A stretch of 34,246 nt of DNA. Origin: an uncultured Prochlorococcus sp. GTDB lineage: Bacteria; Cyanobacteriota; Cyanobacteriia; PCC-6307; Cyanobiaceae. The stretch is taken from positions 1-34,246 of the forward strand of contig CACENO010000014.1 in assembly GCA_902560875.1 (NCBI GenBank), read 5' to 3'. The first letter of the stretch is position 1, and each line of letters begins with the position of its first letter. Shown in pieces: positions 27,678 through 34,246 of this stretch. Below the pieces are notes generated by a model. It worked only from the letters and a program-made list of their open reading frames with translations, was not told the origin of the DNA and searched no databases. The translations under genes and the position numbers were made by a program.

Positions 27678-29153
27678 ATGAGCAAAGAAAGATCATTTTT
27701 GTTATTTAGAGGTCTTTTAGGCGGCCTTTTTGCTGGGTTGGCTCTATCTCAGTTGGGAGTTCTTTTTATGCCTTTGGCCATTGCATTGCTTTGGTCAATA
27801 ACGAGAAGTATTTTTGCCAGTTTCCTTTGGGGGTTTGTTGCAATCTTAGTTAGTCATCAATGGCTTTTGGCCCTTCATCCACTCAATTGGATAGGGGTAC
27901 CTGCGCCATTGAGCTTGCCAATTGCAATTAGTATTTGGCTGTTTTGTGCCGCATTTGCTGGATTGCTAGTAGGGCTCTGGGCATTAGTTGGAAATACATT
28001 TTTGCTGGTTCGATTTAGAAATGGATCTGCTTTAGGAAGACTTTGCTGCGGTTGTTTTTTGTCATCCCTCTGGGGCTTGTCTGAAGTCGTTTTGGCTAAG
28101 TCTCCTTTCTTTTGGATAGGTGTTGGATCCAGTTTGTTGCCTGGTGACATAGCGCTTGCTGGATGGGCTCAATGGATTGGAGCGGGAGGATTGGCATCCT
28201 TACAACTCTTAATCGGTTTCTGGGTTTGGCAAACATTCCTTGCTTTTCGGAGCGGAGGAGGAGGAAAAAAATTACTTTTAATTGGATCTTTTCTTTTGAT
28301 CTTTTTTCATGTTCTTGGGGCAAGCTTTTTAGTCAATCAATCAAGTTTTAAAAGGGTGCCTGTTGCTATTTGGCAATCAAATATTCCCGTACGACAAAAG
28401 TTTTCCCAAGAACAGCAGATTCAACTTACTAAGTCTGTTCAAATTGCATTAGAGAAAGCTGGAAGCTTGTCAGCTTCTTGGCTTGTTGCTCCTGAAGGCA
28501 CATTAAGCGCTAAACAGAATCTTATTTCTCCCGCACCAATTCCATTCTTAACAGGAGGATTTCGTTGGGTTAGGGGCGCTCAGAGAAGTTCCTTGCTTGT
28601 AATTGATGAAGGAAATAAGAGTTTTTCATCTTCTATTGATAAGCATCGTTTGGTGCCTTTGGGAGAACAAGTTCCTAAAATCCCAGGTTTTGCTATGCAA
28701 GGACTTTCGGCTGTAGGAGGATTAGAGCCTGGCGCTTCATCGCGATTATTGTTGTGGTCAGGACCTCCTGTTGCTGTGGCAATTTGCTATGAGTTAAGTG
28801 ATGGAAATGCCATGGCAAAGGCAGTTAAGGGTGGTGCCGATTGGATACTTGTCTTAGCCAACCTTGATCCTTATCCAATCTCTCTTCAGAGACAGTTTCT
28901 TGTTTTATCTCAATTAAGAAGTATTGAAACATCAAGGGATTTAATTACCGTGGCTAATACAGGGCCTTCTTCCTTAGTTATTGCTTCAGGAAAAGTTCAG
29001 AAGGAAATGACTCCTTTCAAGGAAAGTGTTGACTTGGTAAACCTAAATTTGCGTAATAATAAAACATTTTATACTAGATGGCGGGAGGCCCCACTAACGT
29101 TGGTTTTGCTGATTAGTTTTTTAGGCTTGACTTTGTTAAGTAAGAAAAACTAA
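27678..29153 (+). CDS. lnt: apolipoprotein N-acyltransferase
   Basis: Lnt adds the third acyl chain to the N-terminal cysteine of lipoproteins at the cytoplasmic membrane. The 491-residue protein has six or so N-terminal membrane segments, then a carbon-nitrogen hydrolase domain whose triad is visible: Glu273 in APEGTLS, Lys322 in DKHRLVPLGEQVP and Cys370 in AICYEL. A final hydrophobic segment at about 472-487 completes the usual topology. An ATG start is used. It is divergent from the FKBP gene, with about 140 bases between, and converges with mnmA. Confidence 0.94.
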   Translation: MSKERSFLLFRGLLGGLFAGLALSQLGVLFMPLAIALLWSITRSIFASFLWGFVAILVSHQWLLALHPLNWIGVPAPLSLPIAISIWLFCAAFAGLLVGLWALVGNTFLLVRFRNGSALGRLCCGCFLSSLWGLSEVVLAKSPFFWIGVGSSLLPGDIALAGWAQWIGAGGLASLQLLIGFWVWQTFLAFRSGGGGKKLLLIGSFLLIFFHVLGASFLVNQSSFKRVPVAIWQSNIPVRQKFSQEQQIQLTKSVQIALEKAGSLSASWLVAPEGTLSAKQNLISPAPIPFLTGGFRWVRGAQRSSLLVIDEGNKSFSSSIDKHRLVPLGEQVPKIPGFAMQGLSAVGGLEPGASSRLLLWSGPPVAVAICYELSDGNAMAKAVKGGADWILVLANLDPYPISLQRQFLVLSQLRSIETSRDLITVANTGPSSLVIASGKVQKEMTPFKESVDLVNLNLRNNKTFYTRWREAPLTLVLLISFLGLTLLSKKN

Positions 29154-29173
29154 TTTGATAACTTTCTATTCTT

Positions 29174-30415
29174 TCAACTCTCAGGCTGAATTATTCCGCC
29201 GCCTAGCAGAACCTCTCCTGAATAAAAAACTGCTGCTTGGCCAGGCGTAATTGAAAACTGTTCATCTTCGAAACATATTTTGCACCGATGAGGACGATCC
29301 ATTTCTATATCTTTAGGTGTTGCTTCTAGCGAAGACAGTAGAGCTTTTACAGGCTTGCTTCTATAGCGCACTTGAACTTCTACTTCTAACTCTTTTTGGG
29401 GTTGACTAATAGATACCCAATTAACCTCACCGACAATGCAACTAGACTTGCTTGACATGGCTCGTGGTGCAACAATTATTTGATTTTTACTGCCATCTAT
29501 CTTGATTACATGGAGGGGCTCATTCCATGCAACTCCTAATCCTTTCCTCTGCCCAATTGTAAAATGTTCAATACCATCATGCTCTCCAATCACCCTGCCA
29601 TCATGTAAGACTATTTCGCCTTTTTGGGGAGGAATGTAATTATCTAAAAAGGCTTTCATAGATCCATGATGCTCTGCAAGGCAAAGATCTTGGCTTTCAG
29701 GTTTTTTAGCTGTCCTCAACATTAATCGACTTGCTTCTGCTCTAGTATCTTCTTTAGTTAACTCGCCCAAAGGAAAAACAACTTTACTAAGTACGTCCTG
29801 AGATAAATCATATAAAAAATAACTTTGGTCTTTGTTTGTATCAATCCCTCTTAGAAGTTGTATTCTTCCTTTGTACATTTCTCTTGAGACTTTCCTTTTG
29901 CTGGCTTCATCCATGTATCTAATTCTTGCGTAATGTCCTGTTGCTATCCGATTAATTTTTCGGTTATTTTTTGCCCAGTTAAGCATTGTTGAAAATTTTA
30001 CGGATCTATTGCATCTAGAACAAGGTATGGGTGTTATACCTTGTTGATACCCGCTTATTAATTCGTTAATAATTTCCTTCTCAAAAGTTGACCTTGCATC
30101 CATAACATGATGCGGGATAGATAGTTGCTTGCATATTGCAGCTGCATCAATTAAGCCATCGGAACAGCACGAGCCTTTACCACTCATCAGCCAAAGTGTT
30201 AGCCCTTCTACTCTCCACCCTGCCTCTAGTAAGAGAGCTGCTGTTAAGGAACTATCCACCCCGCCTGACAAGCCAACTGCAATTGCATGCTCTCCTTGGA
30301 GGAGCTTGAGGCGTTCAATAGTTTCCTTAAAAGAACTTGTTGATAATGGGGGTTCTTCAATCACTTCAGATCTTTCAGATTGGACAGAAAGGCATTTCTT
30401 CTTGGATTTCAGCAT
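29174..30415 (-). CDS. mnmA: tRNA-specific 2-thiouridylase MnmA
   Basis: MnmA thiolates U34 of Lys, Glu and Gln tRNAs. The PP-loop SGGVDS is at residues 50-55. [11 protein letters not shown] follows, then Cys131 and Cys134 in [20 protein letters not shown], the [12 protein letters not shown] block, ESQDLCLAE with the catalytic cysteine, and [13 protein letters not shown]. The 413 residues are full length. About 45 residues before the PP-loop, rich in Lys, Ser and Glu, are poorly conserved, so the true start could be the GTG at codon 18. The gene is divergent from nnr with only 24 bases between the annotated starts. Confidence 0.94.
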   Translation of the reverse strand: MLKSKKKCLSVQSERSEVIEEPPLSTSSFKETIERLKLLQGEHAIAVGLSGGVDSSLTAALLLEAGWRVEGLTLWLMSGKGSCCSDGLIDAAAICKQLSIPHHVMDARSTFEKEIINELISGYQQGITPIPCSRCNRSVKFSTMLNWAKNNRKINRIATGHYARIRYMDEASKRKVSREMYKGRIQLLRGIDTNKDQSYFLYDLSQDVLSKVVFPLGELTKEDTRAEASRLMLRTAKKPESQDLCLAEHHGSMKAFLDNYIPPQKGEIVLHDGRVIGEHDGIEHFTIGQRKGLGVAWNEPLHVIKIDGSKNQIIVAPRAMSSKSSCIVGEVNWVSISQPQKELEVEVQVRYRSKPVKALLSSLEATPKDIEMDRPHRCKICFEDEQFSITPGQAAVFYSGEVLLGGGIIQPES

Positions 30416-30439
30416 AGTTAGGACATATGCCTAAATAAC

Positions 30440-32008
30440 GTGATCTGGCCTCAAAAGAATGCCGACCATCTCATGGTTACTTCTGAGCAGATGGGAAAGC
30501 TAGAGAGTCAGATCCTCTCTAGTGGCTTTCCTGTTCCAGCCTTGATGGAGAAGGTAGGTCAATCTATGGCTAGTTGGTTGTTAAGCCAATCTTGCTTGCT
30601 TGCTAATGGTGTAGTAGTGCTTGTTGGCCCAGGTCATAATGGTGGTGATGGGTTAGTGGTTGCTAGAGAGCTTTTTCTTGCAGGTATAAGTGTAAGTATT
30701 TGGTGTCCATTCTCTATAAGCAGAGCCCTGACGAAAGAACATCTTTCTCATGTGAATTGGCTTGGGATTAAGCAATTAAAAAGGGAGCCTGATGTTGAAG
30801 ATAAGGCTTTGTGGATTGATGCAATTTTTGGACTAGGACAATCTCGCCCTATGCCTGAGTTATTAGCAAATTTGTTTCAAGAAAGACATAGAAAAAGGCC
30901 AGGAGGTTTAGTTAGTTTGGATGTGCCTTCAGGTATTTGTTCTGATACAGGGCAGCCATTCGCGGGAGGGGGGGCAGTTGCATCTTTTACGTTGACTGTT
31001 GGGTTAATTAAACAAGGCCTAGTTCAGGATTTAGCTCTAGCTTATGTAGGCCAACTTATTCGAATTGATATCGGTTTTAAATCAAAGCTTTTGGATCTTT
31101 TGCCAGAGAAATTGTTATTGAGGGTTTTATCTTCGGATTTGAATACTTTGAGATGGCCGCAGCCTTCTTTGTCAGCAAGTAAATATCAACGTGGGAGGGT
31201 TTTAATTCTTGCTGGGAGTGATGAATATAGAGGGGCTGCGTTCTTAGCCCTTCGGGGGGCAATCTCTAGTGGTGCGGGAAGTATTCAAGCTTTAATTCCT
31301 AACGTTGTGGCTGATTCCTTATGGGAAGTAGCGCCGGAAGTAGTAGTTTCTGGGACCTTTTCTAAAGAAACGACAGAAAATTTCTGGGAGGAGTGCCTAT
31401 CTGTTAAGGATTTGGGAAGGTTGGATTCAATTTTGATTGGACCAGGATTGGGCTTAAGTGAAAATAATTGGAATGTAGCGTTCAAAATTCTTAAAGCTTT
31501 TAATGGATTATTGGTTCTTGATGCTGATGGGTTGAACCAATTAGCAGCTTCTTCTGAAAGCTGGAAATGGATTAAAGAACGAGCTGGCCCCACTTGGATT
31601 ACTCCACATCTCGATGAATTTCGCCGATTATTTCCTTCAATTCAGAGTTCTTTTCCTTTAGATGCAGCAATTGAAGCATCGCAATTGACCGGTGCAGGGG
31701 TTCTTTTAAAAGGAGCACATAGTGTTATTGCTGATCCAAGTGGGATTACTTGGCAATTGGTTCATACGGCACCCTGGGCTGCAAGAGCTGGCTTTGGAGA
31801 TTTGTTGGCTGGCTTCGTTGCAGGGGCTGGAGCCCTCGGGATGACATCTAAAAGAAAATTATCCTGCGAAGTTCTTGCAGCTTCTGCTTTTTTGCATGCA
31901 GAAGCTGCACGCATTTGTGATAAAGGGTCTTCTCCTAGCGCTATTGCAGATTCACTTGCTTCGCTTACAAAAGCTATCCAGTCCAAAAGTGTTCGAATGG
32001 ATACATAA
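30440..32008 (+). CDS. nnr: bifunctional NAD(P)HX epimerase and dehydratase
   Basis: This enzyme repairs hydrated NADH and NADPH. The N-terminal YjeF domain (epimerase) has GPGHNGGDGLVVARE at about 63-77. The C-terminal carbohydrate-kinase-like dehydratase domain has VLILAGSDEYRGAAFLAL, ISSGAGSIQALIP, LLVLDADGLNQLA, WITPHLDEFRRLF, KGAHSVI and GFGDLLAGFVAGA. The 522-residue fused form is typical of bacteria. The start is a GTG; the segment IWPQKNADHL that follows it looks like the usual picocyanobacterial start, which supports it over the ATG at 30473. Confidence 0.94.
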   Translation: MIWPQKNADHLMVTSEQMGKLESQILSSGFPVPALMEKVGQSMASWLLSQSCLLANGVVVLVGPGHNGGDGLVVARELFLAGISVSIWCPFSISRALTKEHLSHVNWLGIKQLKREPDVEDKALWIDAIFGLGQSRPMPELLANLFQERHRKRPGGLVSLDVPSGICSDTGQPFAGGGAVASFTLTVGLIKQGLVQDLALAYVGQLIRIDIGFKSKLLDLLPEKLLLRVLSSDLNTLRWPQPSLSASKYQRGRVLILAGSDEYRGAAFLALRGAISSGAGSIQALIPNVVADSLWEVAPEVVVSGTFSKETTENFWEECLSVKDLGRLDSILIGPGLGLSENNWNVAFKILKAFNGLLVLDADGLNQLAASSESWKWIKERAGPTWITPHLDEFRRLFPSIQSSFPLDAAIEASQLTGAGVLLKGAHSVIADPSGITWQLVHTAPWAARAGFGDLLAGFVAGAGALGMTSKRKLSCEVLAASAFLHAEAARICDKGSSPSAIADSLASLTKAIQSKSVRMDT

Positions 32009-32065
32009 ATTGGCCTTTAGGGGGCTTTTGGGGGGCAAATGTGTACTTTTAGACACAAGAATCTG

Positions 32066-32082
32066 AAGGGTTGTTGAAACCC
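32066..32082 (+). other. small hairpin between nnr and the sigma factor
   Basis: AGGGTT (32066-32071) and AACCCT (32077-32082) are exact reverse complements with a five-base loop. No T-run follows directly, so it is at best a weak terminator of nnr or a leader element of the sigma gene. Confidence 0.4.
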
Positions 32083-32113
32083 TGGCCTGTTTTCGCATTT
32101 CCGTAGGAAAGTC

Positions 32114-32133
32114 CTCCCAAATGTGATGGGGAG
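32114..32133 (+). promoter_or_regulatory. ribosome-binding site that can pair with CTCCC upstream
   Basis: A strong Shine-Dalgarno, GGGGAG at 32128-32133, lies five bases before the sigma factor ATG. CTCCC at 32114-32118 can pair with GGGAG (32129-32133) over a ten-base loop, five GC-rich pairs. This could hide the ribosome-binding site. The pairing is short, so control by it is an inference. Confidence 0.45.
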
Positions 32134-32138
32134 AAAAA

Positions 32139-33080
32139 ATGGTTTCGTCCGTTCCAAAGGCAACAGAATCTCAAAGACGTCGGAGCAGCGATCCAATTAG
32201 TTGGTATCTCTCCACAATTGGCCGTATTCCTTTGCTGACGCCAGCTGAAGAGATTGAGTTGGGCAATCAAGTCCAGATGATGATGGGATTGACTGAGGAA
32301 TGCTTGCTTACGGGAGAAACAAAAGAATTTACTTCTCGGGAAAGGCGTTTGATCCGAATAGGAAGACGGGCAAAAGAAAGGATGATGAAAGCGAATCTTC
32401 GTCTTGTTGTTAGCGTTGCAAAAAAATATCAAGGTAAAGGTTTAGAGCTTTTAGATCTTGTTCAAGAAGGTTCTCTTGGTTTAGAACGTGCTGTCGAGAA
32501 ATTTGACCCTACCCGTGGCTATAAGTTTTCTACATATGCGTTTTGGTGGATTCGTCAAAGCATGACTCGTGCGATTGCTTGTCAATCAAGGACAATTCGT
32601 CTTCCTGTTCATTTGAGTGAGAGGCTTACCACGATTAGAAAAGTGAGTCTTGATTTAGCACATAAATTAGGAGCAATGCCTAGTAGGGCTGAGATTGCAG
32701 AAGAAATGGATATTCCTCTTGAAGAGCTGGACTCTTTGCTAAGACAAGCGTTAACAACTAGTAGCCTTGATGCTCCAGTGAATGGTGACGAAGGAAGGAG
32801 TTTTCTGGGTGATTTAATTGCTGATTCCTCTCTCGGAGAGCCTCTAGACAAAGTTGAACAACGAATTCATCAAGAGCAACTAGGACGATGGTTGAGTCAT
32901 TTAAGTGAACAAGAGCAACATGTCCTTAGACTTCGTTTTGGGCTAGAAGGCAATGATAGACACACTCTCGCTGAGATCGGTCGTCTTTTAGAGGTTTCTA
33001 GAGAGAGAGTGAGGCAGGTTGAGCTAAAGGCTCTTAGAAAATTAAGGAACCTCACTAGAAAACTTCCAAGCGGGATCTAA
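32139..33080 (+). CDS. group 2 RNA polymerase sigma-70 factor
   Basis: This 313-residue protein is a non-essential-type (group 2) sigma factor like cyanobacterial SigB-SigE; it lacks the long region 1.1 of the primary factor. Region 1.2 is DPISWYLSTIGRIPLLTPAEE, region 2 is LRLVVSVAKKYQGKGLELLDLVQEG through FSTYAFWWIRQSMTRA, and region 3 begins LPVHLSERLTTIRK. Region 4 has LRLRFGLEG and the helix-turn-helix LAEIGRLLEVSRERVRQVE. It directs RNA polymerase to -10/-35 type promoters, usually under stress or by day-night state. The ATG follows a strong Shine-Dalgarno. It lies after nnr on the same strand with a 130-base leader. Confidence 0.95.
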   Translation: MVSSVPKATESQRRRSSDPISWYLSTIGRIPLLTPAEEIELGNQVQMMMGLTEECLLTGETKEFTSRERRLIRIGRRAKERMMKANLRLVVSVAKKYQGKGLELLDLVQEGSLGLERAVEKFDPTRGYKFSTYAFWWIRQSMTRAIACQSRTIRLPVHLSERLTTIRKVSLDLAHKLGAMPSRAEIAEEMDIPLEELDSLLRQALTTSSLDAPVNGDEGRSFLGDLIADSSLGEPLDKVEQRIHQEQLGRWLSHLSEQEQHVLRLRFGLEGNDRHTLAEIGRLLEVSRERVRQVELKALRKLRNLTRKLPSGI

Positions 33081-33144
33081 AACACTAAAACAGTTTTAAT
33101 TATTGAATTTCATTAGAACTAGAAAGTAATTAATTTGTCTGTTG

Positions 33145-34236
33145 TTATTTGTCTGCCCAAATATATTTGGTTAATTCTTTGGAATCAGGCTCAGGAGCAG
33201 AAAGTGCAAATTCGACAGAGTCCATCACCTCTGTGTCGATTTCTTTTTCTAGAAGACGAAGCTCATTACTTGTTGCAAAACCATTTTCTTTAAGCTCTTT
33301 TTCGAGTTTTTGAAGAGGGTCTCTTTGAGCCCAAAAATCTTTTTCTTCTTCTTTGCGAAGTTCATCTGGGTCAGCTAGCGAATGCCCTCGGTAACGATAG
33401 GTAAGACACTCTATGAGGGTTGGTCCTTCTCCTCTCCTTGCGCGCTCTATTGCTCGTTGGGCGGCCCCTCTAACTGCTAAAACGTCCATTCCGTCAACTT
33501 CTTCCCCTGCCATTCCAAAAGCATCTGCTTTGCGCCAAATCTCAGGCTCGCTAGTGGCACGATCATGAGCCATTCCTATTGCCCATTTGTTGTTCTCAAC
33601 TACAAAAATTATTGGAAGTTTCCAAAGTTGAGCCATGTTTAAGCATTCAAAAAATTGACCGTTGTTACAAGTGCCATCTCCAAAAAATGCCGCAGTAACA
33701 GAGTCGCTATTTTTGTCACCCAATGAGTCTCTCTTGTATCGACTTGTAAAGGCTGAGCCAAGTGCTACAGGTATGCCTTCTCCAATAAATGCATATCCTC
33801 CTAGGAGATGGTGCTCTTTTGAGAAAAGGTGCATTGAACCTCCTCGTCCTTTGCTGCATCCAGTTTCTTTGCCAAAAAGTTCACTCATCACCTCTCTTGC
33901 TGGAACACCTGCGCTTAAAGCATGAACATGATCGCGATAAGTACTGCAAAACCAATCATGTTTTTTCTTCATAGCGCCTATGACTCCTGTGCTTACAGCT
34001 TCTTGCCCGTTGTAGAGGTGCACGAATCCAAACATTTTTCCTCGGTAATACATCTCTGCGCACTTGTCTTCAAACCTTCTCCCTAGGGTCATATCTTTGA
34101 AAAGCTCTAAACCGATTTCACGATTTAAAGTTGCCCTCTTGGAAAGAGACAGCTTCTCTAAACGTTCGGCATGAGCTTCTGCTCCCATTGGGCTAAGAAA
34201 TGTTTGCTCTGAGGAGGTTTTTGCTGCTTGGCTCAT
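33145..34236 (-). CDS. pdhA: pyruvate dehydrogenase E1 component, alpha subunit
   Basis: PdhA with PdhB decarboxylates pyruvate on thiamine diphosphate, feeding acetyl-CoA synthesis. The 363-residue protein has [19 protein letters not shown], the GRGGSMHLF loop, and the thiamine diphosphate motif from GDG (186-188) to NN (191-192). [12 protein letters not shown] follows, then the phosphorylation-loop equivalent [15 protein letters not shown]. All are intact. The ATG start is 10 bases inside the right edge, so the gene is complete but its promoter is outside. lpd (E3) is in this window, but the other subunits are not. Confidence 0.97.
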   Translation of the reverse strand: MSQAAKTSSEQTFLSPMGAEAHAERLEKLSLSKRATLNREIGLELFKDMTLGRRFEDKCAEMYYRGKMFGFVHLYNGQEAVSTGVIGAMKKKHDWFCSTYRDHVHALSAGVPAREVMSELFGKETGCSKGRGGSMHLFSKEHHLLGGYAFIGEGIPVALGSAFTSRYKRDSLGDKNSDSVTAAFFGDGTCNNGQFFECLNMAQLWKLPIIFVVENNKWAIGMAHDRATSEPEIWRKADAFGMAGEEVDGMDVLAVRGAAQRAIERARRGEGPTLIECLTYRYRGHSLADPDELRKEEEKDFWAQRDPLQKLEKELKENGFATSNELRLLEKEIDTEVMDSVEFALSAPEPDSKELTKYIWADK

Positions 34237-34246
34237 GCTTTTTTCT

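Overview
The window is chromosomal DNA from a marine picocyanobacterium, most likely a low-light-adapted Prochlorococcus. The evidence is AT-rich, tightly packed genes; a nickel superoxide dismutase (sodN) with its maturation peptidase (sodX) and a His-rich nickel/cobalt-type transporter; the cyanobacterial clpP/clpR pair; a group 2 sigma-70 factor; and cyanobacterial-type HemW, MnmA and NAD(P)HX-repair proteins. The species is inferred from family recognition only.

Layout. 1-756: the end of a surface-polysaccharide-type region (sugar transferase). 758-4288 (-): cobD, ilvC, and clpR followed by clpP. 4334-7570: a PIN/TRAM membrane protein (-), hemW (+) and panB (-), the last two overlapping tail to tail. 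7611-7708 (+): SRP RNA. 7722-13420 (-): a division and wall block, miaB - ddl - small membrane protein - ftsQ - J-domain protein - ftsZ in transcription order. 13533-13606 (-): tRNA-His. 13835-16465 (+): an amidohydrolase and FAD-oxidase pair. 16500-20355 (-): murA - tRNA-Leu(CAA) - argD - folC. 20509-24146 (+): tRNA-Leu(CAG), a small conserved protein, an SpoU-type RNA methyltransferase, lpd and trpC. 24227-27516: the nickel region, with the transporter (+) and FKBP - sodN - sodX - broken small gene - glycine-pentad protein (-). 27678-34236: lnt (+), mnmA (-), nnr (+), a group 2 sigma factor (+) and pdhA (-).

How the genes fit together. Most encode core metabolism: branched-chain amino acids (ilvC), pantothenate (panB), tryptophan (trpC), arginine (argD), folate (folC), corrinoid (cobD), pyruvate dehydrogenase E1-alpha and E3 (pdhA, lpd), peptidoglycan precursors and division (murA, ddl, ftsQ, ftsZ), and tRNA modification (miaB, mnmA). 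The nickel block is a coherent module: metal uptake, the apo-enzyme, and the peptidase that frees the N-terminal metal hook.

The most unusual material is a frame break at the start of cobD inside a TC repeat (1758-1770), and the stretch 24896-25977. That stretch holds a protein built from glycine-led pentads, a small ORF interrupted by an in-frame TAG that overlaps it, and two candidate one-helix micro-proteins. No CRISPR array, insertion sequence or phage gene was seen.
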